This document shows, one piece after another, positions 11,623-23,000 of a DNA stretch of 64,000 nt. A model generated the notes under the pieces. That model made no database searches. It was given only the letters and a program-made list of their open reading frames with translations, and was not told the DNA's origin. Numbering within the stretch: position 1 is the stretch's first letter; each line of letters opens with the position of its first letter. Source of the DNA: Amborella trichopoda (taxonomy: Eukaryota > Streptophyta > Magnoliopsida > Amborellales > Amborellaceae); the NCBI RefSeq assembly GCF_000471905.2, contig NW_006499705.1:1594403-1658402 (forward strand), read 5' to 3'. A program made the translations under genes and the position numbers.

Positions 11623-12414
11623 AATATGGGATCACTTTATACTTACAAGATAAATATTAAAATATAATATTTGAGTTTTAAATTCTTAGATTTGACTGTT
11701 AAGAAAATAATAATTCTCAATTAATCTTAGAATGTTATTTCTTAAGCAAATATAAAACGCTTGAGTATATTCTTCTTCTTCTTCCCCTCATTTTTTTTTT
11801 TTTGAGGTCAAACACTTAATTAATTAAGTTATATCCTCAAAATTCGAGATCCATTTTTCAACCAAGCTTTATAAGTATGAGTTAATATGTCACTTAGCCT
11901 TTAGATACCCGGGTTCCACTTCCAAAAAGAATATTGCACGGTTCTCCGAATATTTGATTGGTGGGCTTTTTTCACAAAATCCGAGAGGTGTGACTTTAAT
12001 AGGGTAGCATGAAAGCTGAGGCTTCCCCAAATCAATGTAATTTGAAAGTTGTTGGAAGCAACGACTTTCAAATTAGCATCGACTTTTAAATTAGCATCAC
12101 ATTGCCGATGTAACAAACGCATAAAATGTTACAATTTGTTGCATCTGTAGGCCTCGGCATAAACAAAACAAACATGCATTCCGTGACAAGAGTGGAGATA
12201 GTATGGATCTGACACGCTAAGGGCAATGTATGTTTTCTTTCAAATGGGGGTATCCTATGTCACCAAGTCTTGGATATTGGTTCTAGAATCAAAGTGCATC
12301 TTGGTGTAATAATGAATTAAAATTGAGATGGAAGGTCTATTTGCATGATTATTCTTTATAGCCAGATCAAATTTCTAATGCATGAATAATAAATTATAAT
12401 ACAAAATAAATAGT
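11623..12414. other. Intergenic DNA, no gene seen
   Basis: AT-rich sequence without supported features. The last nine bases, ATAAATAGT (12406-12414), are the left target duplication of the next MITE. Confidence 0.5.
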
Positions 12415-12815
12415 AGAAACAGTTTATATAAGGTTGTAACGTTAAAATGGAGAATTAAAGATGCACCTCAAAATTCTATCGAAAAAAGGTTGTTTTAATG
12501 TTAAAAAACACTCAAATTGATCATCTTGACATCGAGATGTATGAATATGCAAAAAAAAATAAAAAAAATTGAGTCCTAAAAATAGTGTATCTTGCAACAC
12601 ATTATCTAGACCGTCCATTTTCAAGATTTTCATATGTTTATAGATCTACTTGATTTTAACCATTCTTGGAGTTTAAAATTTTATAATTAGATATGAAAAT
12701 AGATTTTCGAATAATCTTAATAATATTTTACACCAAAATTACATATTATGATAAAATTTGGAGGCGCACCTTAATTGGATTGTTTAAGGAGGCAACTTTT
12801 ATAGAAACCACACCC
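12415..12815. mobile_element. Mutator-like MITE with 9-bp target duplication
   Basis: A 401-bp noncoding element. The left end is 'agaaacagtttatataagg' and the right end 'atagaaaccacaccc'. It is flanked by ATAAATAGT (12406-12414) and ATAAATAAT (12816-12824), an 8-of-9 match. A nine-base duplication is the mark of Mutator-like elements. The interior runs inverse to the copy at 62189-62582. Confidence 0.75.
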
Positions 12816-13875
12816 ATAAATAATTCATATTAACTAAAATTAAAAGCAATTCCACAATGGCAAATAACATATACTTGACAAAAGATAATAATTTTAAAAA
12901 TGAAATGTGTCAAAGTGTCAACACGTGCCAATGGTATCTAGGTCATGCTTTCAGGAACTAGAATTTGCTTAAAATTTTGTTGATGTTCTTCTCCAGTTTG
13001 ATAAACAAACACTAGAAATCCCTCGAGGAGTCTATCTAAACAAGAAAGAATTCAACAAAACAATATCTTGGGCATCTGAAAAATTATTGGCCATTGTGGT
13101 CATTCACTTAATTAAGTAAGGCTATTTTCATCAAAGATAAAGAGAAAATTAAATATATGAAGTTAATCTTGTAAGAAAGGGCGCTACGCTATAACCTCTT
13201 CTAACGTGTCTCCTTTTTTTTTCCTTTTTTAATAGTTTTGTTATTTTTATTATCTTATAACTATAGCCTCTTTTTATTTTATTTTTATTTTTATTTTTCA
13301 TTGTTTTATTATTTTATAAGAAACATTTATAAAAGAAATACTCTTTACTTGGGTTATTTCACATTTTATACATTTTCAACTATTCGAGATTTTTAAAATT
13401 AAGTATATGACAAAGAGAATTTATCAAAATAAATTTAAAATATCATTATTATTATTAGAGTTTTCTTCTAACTATCTGGAGTCGGCTACACACATTTTTA
13501 TCCGCCATTCTACTTTACCAAAGTCACATCTTCTATGAATTTATAAGTTGTATCTTTTCTCACCATTTTCAATCATGTCTTTTTGGTATTATCAAAATGA
13601 ATTTAAAAAATGAACTGTTTAATATTTTGCTTATATTTAATTTCAAAAAACCCATCCTACTACACATATCGAAGTTAGAATAGTGGAAAGAGATGAAATA
13701 TTAAATAATTAATAAATTAAATTATTCAAAAAGTTTGTTTTTATTCTTTAGAGTCAATTACATGCATGACCGTGTGTTCTTTTATTTTTTATTTTTGGGC
13801 AATTCAATGGGGAAGATATGCCCCTACCCGTTTTTTCAAGTAGATTAGGAGTTCGCAATTTTTAAGGTGTTAGTG
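12816..13875. other. Intergenic DNA, no gene seen
   Basis: Very AT-rich, including T-rich low-complexity runs near 13210-13310. No gene or clear element. Confidence 0.5.
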
Positions 13876-13879
13876 GTGT

Positions 13880-13970
13880 GGTGTTATTGGTGGGAATGGA
13901 AACTACAATGCAGTGACTAAGATGCGGGGTGGTACCACCGTGCCCCCCTTTCCCATTACCGTGTGATTTT
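13880..13970 (+). repeat. Dispersed repeat, inverted partner of 10463
   Basis: It shares blocks such as 'gtgggaatg' and 'gtgacta' with the reverse complement of 10463-10530. The DNA after it up to 14485 is AT-rich with no supported feature. Confidence 0.4.
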
Positions 13971-14489
13971 TGTTATTATAAAAAGTACATTCTTGCTTAA
14001 TTTCTTTGTTTTTCTTTTTGTTCCAAAATTATATTTTTTTAGAATTTTAAAGTCAACAAATTATTTGGAATTTTTGAATATTCAAATATCAGAAAATTCA
14101 TTTATTTGTAATTTTGGATTTTCAAAATCTAGAAAAATTGAAAATCAAAATAAAATTAATTTTTTAATTTTGGAAAAAAAAAACAATTGCTCGTCGCCGA
14201 TATGGCTCAAGGCTAGGGGAATTTTTTAATTTCAAAAATCTGAAAAGTTTATATTCTCAGATTTAAAAATATGAAAATGCTTGTGGTAAAAGTTGTAAAC
14301 AAATCACTCAATTTCAAAAAGGGTAAATTTCATATTGAAGATCCGAATTATGGGTTGTTTGGTTATTTTTAAAACAACTATAAATAAAATAAATACAAAT
14401 ATAATATAAAAAATATTTAGTTAAATTTCAAATAACCTAATTTTAAAATGGATAAAATATCTATAAGGCCTCAGGTCTATAAAAACCAA

Positions 14490-15240
14490 ATAAAGTATTA
14501 AATTAAGCCTTTGTCTGGAAAGCACTTTCGGCCACATAAATCTCCATGATGGTTCTAAAATCAATTTTCAATACCAACAATAAAATTTGAAACTAAAAAA
14601 AAGCCTACAGATCTTGTAGATTTTTGAACACTTATTTTTAGGGTGAAATAAGTAGTCTAGATAATTTGTTAAAATATATATTGTTTTTTTTGGAGTTTGA
14701 AATCCTAATTTTTTTCACAAACATAATGTTCAAGTCGATGTAAAAGTTTTCCAATGATTGAAATATATTTTTTGATTAGTCATTAGGTGAGACTTTACTT
14801 ATTTTGATAGGGTTGCACTATCAAACTATTTTTTAAAAAAAATGGATGAGGTTTCTATAAGCGCTAAGCATTATGAAAACAAAATAATGCCTCCCATCAA
14901 ATATTCTTTTGGAAAGCATTTTTAGCAAAATAAATTTCCATGATGGCTCTAAAATCAATTTTCAATATCAACAATAAAATATGAAACTAAAAAAATAGTT
15001 CAGATCTTACAAATTTGTGAACACTTATTTTTTGGGTAAAATAGATGGTCTAAATAATTTGCTTAAATATACACCATTTTTAGAACTAGAAATCTTAATT
15101 TATTTTCACAATCATAATGCTCAAGTCGAGGTGATCAATATAAAGGGCTTCTAATGCTTGAATTGTGATTTTGGAAGAGTTACTAGGTGAAGCTTTACTT
15201 ACTTTGATAAGGCTACAACCCTTTCAGGTTTCTTAAAAAA
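14490..15240 (-). repeat. Two tandem copies of dispersed repeat family B, inverted
   Basis: 14490-14830 and 14855-15240 repeat one another: both have 'ttccatgatgg' or 'ctccatgatgg', 'tctaaaatcaattttcaa', 'gaacacttattttt' and 'ttactttgat'-type blocks. Each is the reverse complement of the family B copies at 7540 and 15255. Confidence 0.6.
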
Positions 15241-15254
15241 TAGGAACATTATTT

Positions 15255-15600
15255 GATAGGTAAAGCCTCACCTCATAACTCATCGAAAACTGCAATTTAA
15301 GCATTGAAAAACCTATGCATTGATTATCTCGATTTGAACTTTATGGTTGTGCAATAAATTAAGATTTTAAGTTCTAAAAATAATATATAATGACTGTACA
15401 TTTCGCCCTAAAAACAAGTGCTCATAAATCCACAAGATCTATACTATTTTTTGAGTTTCAAATTTTACTGTTGGTATTGGAAATTTATTTGGAGCCATCA
15501 TAGAGATTTTGCGGCCGAAAGTGTTTTCGAGACATGGATTTGAGGTTAGACTTTATTTTGTTTTCATGAAGCCTAGGGCCTTATATAATTTCATCCAAAA
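15255..15600 (+). repeat. Dispersed repeat family B
   Basis: It is in the same orientation as 7540-7885 and inverted relative to the two copies just upstream, so it could form a long hairpin with them. It ends about 290 bp before the first exon of the kinase gene. Confidence 0.6.
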
Positions 15601-15887
15601 AAAACATATGCGTAATTTTGGCATTCTCTAATATAAAAATTAGAAGAACCAAAGGATCAATAAGGACAAAGAGGAGGGCAGATAAATAGGAGGAGAAAAA
15701 GGGAAAATCGCAGTTTGATGAGGATGAACAAAGGGATCGTAAGGGTCTCGAATATGCCTAATTTTAATATATTATTTAGTATTATTTTTCTTCTTTATAG
15801 GGAGTGAATAGAGTCAGAAAGAGGCTCTAATATGCTTAATTTTAATATATTATTTCGTTTTATTTTTACTTCTTTGGTTTGGGAAAA

Positions 15888-16014
15888 ATGCAGGTGCCTA
15901 TGCTCTCTCTCTCGCTACCTGCCATGGCAGATTCACAGGAAGAAGAACCAGATGCCCTTTTAAACCCTAAATCACGAGTGTCTCCCCTTTCCGACGCTTG
16001 CTTCTCTTCGATCT
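15888..16014 (+). other. Noncoding 5' exon of the kinase gene
   Basis: A CT-rich stretch ends in GATCT followed by the donor GTAAGC (GT at 16015-16016). The likely acceptor TTTTCAG ends at 16962. The intron between is T-rich, as plant introns are. The transcription start is unknown; the exon start given is simply the first upstream ATG. This exon cannot be the protein N-terminus, because its frame stops at 16983-16985, before the main ATG at 17011. Confidence 0.55.
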
Positions 16015-16985
16015 GTAAGCTCTATCTAACTCTTTCTCTGCCTCTCTCTTCAAATCTACTCTCCTTTTTTTAGTTTTTTTGGGTTTTGTGACGAATTTGG
16101 GGATGGAGTTAGGGTTTTCTCAATCTTCTTTTTTGGGGGTTTTGACTGGTTTATGGAGGTTGTGGTTTCGGGTTTTTGATTGATCTTGTGGTCATGGATG
16201 CGTTTCTGAGTTCATTGTGATTTTGTTGTGTTTGGTTTGTGTCTGGTTTGGAATGATGGATTTGGTTAGGGTTTTGGACGGGGAGTGTTTTTTTTAGCAT
16301 GTTAAATGTTGGGTTTTGTTTAGTGCATCATGTTGTTTTCATGACTGTTTGGGCATTCATGTTTTTGAAGTATTTCAAGGGCATTTATTTCTGGCTTAAA
16401 GTCTCTGGTTTTGGTAAATCTTTAATTGTGAGGTTGGGCTTGTTAGATTTGGGTCATGTGTAGTGAAATTGATTTCGAGTTAACCTATTTTGATTTCATT
16501 TTGTTGAATATTTACTCTCCCTCTTTGATATGCGTAGCTTCTCTTTTGAACATAGTGGTAGTGTTTGGAGTCTGAACTGTGAACTTTGCTCTATTTTTCA
16601 CCTTGAGCTGAGTACAATATTACGTATTCGCTGGTAAAGAGTTCCCAAATGCCTGAAAAGATGTGAAATAACCCTACGAGTTTTATTTGCAAAAGTTTTT
16701 TTTTTCTTTTTCTTTTTTTAGGAAGAGGATTTGCTCTATCTTTTTCAAACTTATATATAGGAAAAAAGGAACTTTTTATAGTTCTTCTTTTGTTGATTTT
16801 CTTGGGGTATTTGGGTTCATTTTGATCTACTGTGATCGGGTTTGTGACATATCGTATATGATTTATCTGAAAGTATAGTTTTTCCATGTATTTGTTACCA
16901 TCTTCATTGTTTTTCCTTTGTGAAAAGACACTATCAATCCACTTTGAATCAGTAATTTTCAGGTCATGCGAGTTCTTCTCTCTAG
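15924..16985 (+). promoter_or_regulatory. Upstream ORF(s) in the kinase 5' leader
   Basis: Splicing 16014 to 16963 creates an upstream ORF of 37 codons from the ATG at 15924, or 49 codons from the in-frame ATG at 15888. It starts MADSQEEEPDALL and ends in CHASSSL, stopping 25 bases before the main ATG. A second, overlapping upstream ORF of 8 codons starts at 16966. Upstream ORFs of this kind commonly lower translation of the main frame. Whether the peptide is conserved is not known to me. Confidence 0.45.
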
Positions 16986-17010
16986 TCTCTGATTGACTAG
17001 AGATTGGGAA

Positions 17011-20000
17011 ATGGGGGATACAGTGGATGTCATTTTAGATTACTTGAGACGGCATCGTTTTACCAGAGCTGAGGCAGCTCTTCGTGGAGAGCTTAGTAAC
17101 CGTCAGGACTCAAATGGATCCCATCACCATCCTCCTGTCGAAGATCCAATAGATATTATTGGGAATGAAAAGGAATACGGAAAAATAAATATTTCAACAG
17201 AACCCAGCAATTATAATATAGCCCAATTGCCCAAAGTTGAGGCACCACGTTCAGATGCAAAGCCCCCAAAACCCCAAATCACAGGCACTTGGAGTGGAGA
17301 GACTTCTGGAGAACTTATTGTGAAGGAGGTTGAGTATGGGAGTGTTCGAAATGCGTCAGAAACCAATCGTAAATCTACTTCCATTGCAGAAGAAGTACAC
17401 TCTAGTTCTGAAAAATTGAAAGCCCAAGAGCTGGTCGGGACAAGCGAAAGCAAGTTCACTTTTAAGCAAGGTTCAGAGAACACTCAAAACCCGACTTTAG
17501 CAAGCCCCTCTGAGGACCTGTATCCTTGGAACTTCAATGGTGGGCCTGTTGGCAGAGATAGTTTTCTGCACGATCCTGATAGGGATAGTTTATTAGAGCT
17601 TCAAGCATCTGGGCTATCTAAGTATCTGCCTGCTCGGGCCTCATCTAGGAAGAAACCAGCAAAAGATACCAATAATTTGGGAGAAAACCATAAATGGGTC
17701 CAAAACACGAGGGAGATCGATCAGCAGCCAGAAAATGAACCAAAAAATATCGAGTTTGAGCAAGCTTTTAGCCAAATGAGTGTGTCAGGGAAGAGATCTT
17801 CTTGGTCTGGTGGGCCAAGCTCGATTGTTGATCCGAAGTTTGAAGCAATTTGGACGATCCAAAATAATGAAGTTGATCGATCTTTGAAGTCTTCAGTGAA
17901 GGTTTCTAGGGAGGTTTCATCTTCTGAGGGGAGTAAGCTTGTGGGTCCTTACTCCACAGAGTGCTTGCCTGAATATTCATGGCCAAAAGGGGATAAGCTT
18001 TGCCAGTCTTCTTCTTCTGATGCTTGGAAAGATTGTTCCATCAAGACCGTCTTCCCATTTCCAGTTGGGGATTCACTCTCCGATTATAAAGGTTTTCATA
18101 GTTTATCTGCAGACCAAGGGGACAGTAGAATGGAGGGGAAATGGAAAGTTGAAGAGAGTGATCTTTCTTCTGAAAGAGAGCTTCAATTTGAAGGGGTCAA
18201 CCGAGCTTCCTTAAAGGGGAAATCTCAAGGAAGCAGTGACCAGAAGAACATTGTGAGCTTGGATATGCCTCTAAACTCAGAGTATCACCGGGAAGAGCTC
18301 CCAAGGCTGCCTCCTGTTAGACTCAAGTCTGAGGAAAAACCTGTTAACATCCATTGGGATGAGAAGGCAGATCGAAGAGGGTCCGGAATCAAGCCCTCTG
18401 ATGCTGACAGTGCTTTCTTAATAGGATCATTTCTCGATGTTCCAGTTGGGCAAGAGATCAACTCCTCAGGTTACTTTAATTAGTCTCTTTAATATAAAAT
18501 GCTTTCTTTGATCTGTTGGGTAATGCTTGATGAGTAATCATCTTTTATAGAATTTTCTGTTTCTGAATTAATTTGAAACTGAGTGGGCATGTTCTGGCAT
18601 ATGATACCATAAGAACTTGAAAAAGAAAGAAAAGAAAAAGCAACAGGCAGATTATTTGTCTATGTCTATTCTCACTTTATGAGAGACCTTGAATTCTTAC
18701 GATGACATCAATTCATGTGCTGCGGAAATTTATTTGTAGTGTTCCTATTTTTTTTGTTGAATTATCGTAAATGCAAACATTTGTCAACATCAGTTTGATT
18801 TTTGCAAGTGTTACTTCATATTTTCTGTGTTTGATCCTGTATTGTTGGGATATGCAAATTTCATGTGAACTGTTTGGTTTCAGTTTTGATCCCACACTGT
18901 CCAACAACAGAAATTGCTAGAAGCATGTATTGCATACATGTATTAGTAGCATCATTGCCGCTAACAGGTATTGGCACCTAATACATATTTTATGTTAATA
19001 ATTATCTCAAAACTTTATCTCAGGATATTATGATGCAGAGTGGAGCAACGAAATGATTTCAAATATAAAAAACTCATGGTTTTTTGACCGGTTACATATC
19101 ATTTGATATCATTTCGAAGTCTATGCATAGCCGAAGAATAAGGGCTTCCCATTACATGATGCGAACTGGTTTGGTGAATAAAGTTTATTCTTTGTATGTG
19201 AGTTGCACTCGTTTCAAGATTTTCAAATGCATAACCATGATCTTGGTTTTAGATGGTTATACCTTGTGATGCTTAACTCCTCAAAGTGGTAGTCACTATT
19301 TCTTGAATTATTGTTTGCATGGATTGAATATAGAAAATTTCCATATTTCTTATTGATTTTTCATTTTCTGTTTTCTGGAGTATGTATTTACCCTCAAACT
19401 ATCCAAAGTTTCCTATTATCGTTTGAAGTTTGAACAAGGCTGGCAGAGGTGCGATAAGTCCTAAACATGGAATATGTTGAGCTGGGATGGAGATTTTCTA
19501 AATATTAAAAATTTAATCAAATTGCAAAAATCCAAAAAAAAAAAATAGAATGAAAAATTTAAAAGGGGAAAACATTGTTATTTCTTGTAAGATAGCATGT
19601 TCACCTTGTATGGTTGAAAGAAGAAAAAAATCATGTCAACTTTCATTTCACGACTATAGGTGTATAGTGATATGATATGATAGAAGCACTCAGTTCTCAA
19701 GCTCTTAGTTGTATTTCTAAATCTCATATTAGTCTAAATGTTCAAGCTTACGTCAATTGCTGGTACATCTTGGCCCTACACTTGAGGGTCTTAAAAATTG
19801 ACACCTAAGAGTTAGGACTTCAAATTATGACCGTTTTTTGATCCTTCTCATGATGATCAGAGCTATCGTCTCTTATAATAACGTTCAATTGCATGCAAGG
19901 CTTCAAAAAGCGCTAGGTGTCCGGCTTGGAGCCCAACGCCTAGTCTAGTGCCCAAAACCTCAGGCGCATTGTAGTACAAATTCTTTGGATATATAAATGT

Positions 20001-23000
20001 ATGTGCTGTCCAAACGCACTTATATGAATATATTTGTGTCAATTTGAAAAGTCAAACCATATATTGCATGTTGAGAATAAACTTGTTCAAAATTTCAAAA
20101 TTTAAAACATACAAAATTTTAATTTTTTTTAAAGTCTAATAGGCTATGTATTAGTAATAGTTTGATAGTCTCCAACTCTCCATATTCCATAATGACATGG
20201 ACTCCAAGTTTCCAACTCTTCACCAAACTTTCCAAATTATAAAACCAAACAACAAAATAGTCCAAAAAGGTAAAAAGTGTAACATCCAAATGTCTAAAGT
20301 CCAAACCAAGATGGTGCAATAAAGATATGACAAAAGAAGAAGAGAGAGGACATCGTCGTTTCTCCAATCATCATCAATAAGAATTAGAAGCAACATCGTT
20401 ATTGCATCTACTTCAACATCATCATCAGAATCGTCACCCACTTCAACATATTGCTTTTCTTCTGCAGTTTCTTCTAAATCTGCCTCCTCTTCTATCTCCC
20501 TCTCCCTCTGTGAGTGTGAAGTACGAGCAACAATTGTTGCTCAAGTAGCCCTCCTAGGTTCAGAAGCGCGACTTGAAGCCTCCTTGACCATTTCCCAAGT
20601 CAGACCCTCCCCGGGGAGGACCTCGGTACCAAGGACCCCAACTATCCAATCAGAAGCATTTTCCATGTCTTTCGAAATGATGGGATCCTTCTTTTGCTGG
20701 TCATACTTCTCCTTGAGCCTCTGATTTTCTCTAACAAAAACCAAGTCATTGAGCTTCCTTTGCTCAACCCAATTTCTTCTCTTTGTATGCTCATATAAGG
20801 AAAAAATGCATGCGTATTAAATTGCTAGTGTACTACTATTATTACTAATTAAGCTATCTGTTAGTAATCTATTATATCATATATTAATATCTAATTATCA
20901 ATTATCTTTTATGAATCTATATTAGAAAAATGAACTTGTAAACAAAAAAAGAATATAAAATACCATCTCAAACAAACTCCAATTGCTCTCACAACCAGAA
21001 GAAGTAGTTTTCAAACTCAAGATCCGAATAACCATCTTCTGGAGGTGTGGAGCGCGACTCCCATGTTGTCTCTACCATTGGGCTGCAACATATGGGAAAC
21101 CTTTATAATTAATTTAGGTATTTAACATTATCATATAGAATTTTAGGAACTTGAAAGAAAATTTTCAAACAAAAATACAAAATATATTATTATTACTTGG
21201 TTCGTCTTTGCTTCTCTGTCTTACTGCCATATCTTTGCCGAATGACATCAAAGCACACTTGTATGAAATGAGCTCTTCAGTTGATATCTTACCTTGGATA
21301 TTTGGATCGAGAATTAATCTCTCAAGGCACTTATTAAAACCATCCATAATTGTTTCTTTTGCCTCAATATCTGCATCAACATAAAAGAACTTGGGGTTCA
21401 AGTAGTACTCCGCTGCATGCAATGGTGTATGGAGCTGCCTATCCCACTTCATATCTATAATCTCCCAAATTTGGCCGTACTTGCCTCATCATTGCGAAAG
21501 TTCTCTTCAATCTCCTTCTTAACTCCTTCAACTGCATCATAAATAAAGCCCATAGAGGGCTTATCAGTATCAACCATGTACAAGACCTTCACCAAATGTA
21601 GAAATACTAGTATCGCATGCTTTACCCCATGCCAAAAATATTTGGAAAGAATAATATCCCGTGCCTTCATACCCTTGGCATCTCTAGACCACCTACACCT
21701 ACTCCAATCCTCTAAAGCAAACATAGTCCTCAATGGGATCCTCATTTTATACATGCTCTATAGACTAAGGTAGACAGTGGCAAATCTAGTGACTTCGGGC
21801 CTTACTAGGTCCCTCTTCTTAGTAAACTTGCGCATCATTCTAGGGATAATAATGTGATTGTATATAAAGACTGCAACCTCCTTAGCTTTAGGTAGCACTC
21901 CTTTAATAACAGACATCTCACCAATGGCCCCAATCATAAGGTCAAAGCAATGTGCAGTGCAAGAAGTCCAAAATATGCAAGGCCTCTTCTGGCGAAGTAA
22001 ATGACCTGCAACTATATTGGGAGAAGCAATATTTGTGACCACTTGAATTACATGCTCCTCCCCAACATCCTCAATGCCCTTATCAATGAAACAAAGTACA
22101 TAATGAACATCATAAATATCATCAAAAGCATCAATGGATCGCAAAAAATATGTACTTAAAGGACAATTTACTAACAAATTCATGGTACTCCTTCTATCAC
22201 TCCATAGATTGGTCATTAAAGAAACCCCAAATTTAGCCCACCCATCCTTATGGGTCTTGAGATATTCCTTTGTATGCTCAACTTCTTTCTTCAATAATGG
22301 CTCGTCAAGCTTATATGGAGTTGGGTCTTTCAACCCTGGCCCAAATTGCCCAATTGCTTCCAACATTGTATGGAAGCTATTCAAGGGAGTAGTATTAAAA
22401 GAAATGCCCGCATTGTAAAACCACCAAGCAATATACTGAACCACGTGTCCTGTCTTCCTTCCTAAATCTATTTTCAATTGTGATTTGCTATTTCCCCTTA
22501 CCCTTCCATTTCTCAATTATTGTTTCGGGGTTAGGTGTAAAAAAACTATCAATAGGCCCTTTCATATGAGGAATCATAGACCCAAAACTCCTCTTACTCA
22601 TAGAGCTCTAAGTAGCAACCATACCTACCTCGTCTTCCCCTTCGTCATCGTTATCAATGTCAACATCATCATAAAAAATATGGACCCGTGCCCTCAATTC
22701 TGCTATATCCTTTTTTTTTGTTATTTTTTTTTTTTTTTCAGCTCCAATGTACTCAGAAATTTCGTTTTTTACAAGTTCTAGGACCTTCTTACACGGGGCG
22801 ACATCACCTCTAATATATGCAATGTGTTTCTCGAATCTATTACATCCACAAAAATCGCACATAATTTTATTTTTGTCATTCTTATTCGGGTTAACACAAT
22901 ACTTTCATCCCTGATCCCCACTCGTCGTAGACCCCGCAGAAGATATCTCAAATCCAAAAAATGAGACTCAAATAAAGATTACAAACTGACCTTTTTTGCC

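Noticed and set aside
15888..16014. First exon as the coding N-terminus of the kinase
   Set aside because: Joining it to 16963 runs into a stop at 16983-16985. The alternative acceptors I tried (after 'ctctctag' and 'gactag') also give stops or the wrong frame. The ATG at 17011 starts the LisH-like motif.
20119..20441. Minus-strand open frames near the hAT left end as separate genes
   Set aside because: They lie inside the transposon, overlap each other, and at best represent the acidic tail of the transposase.
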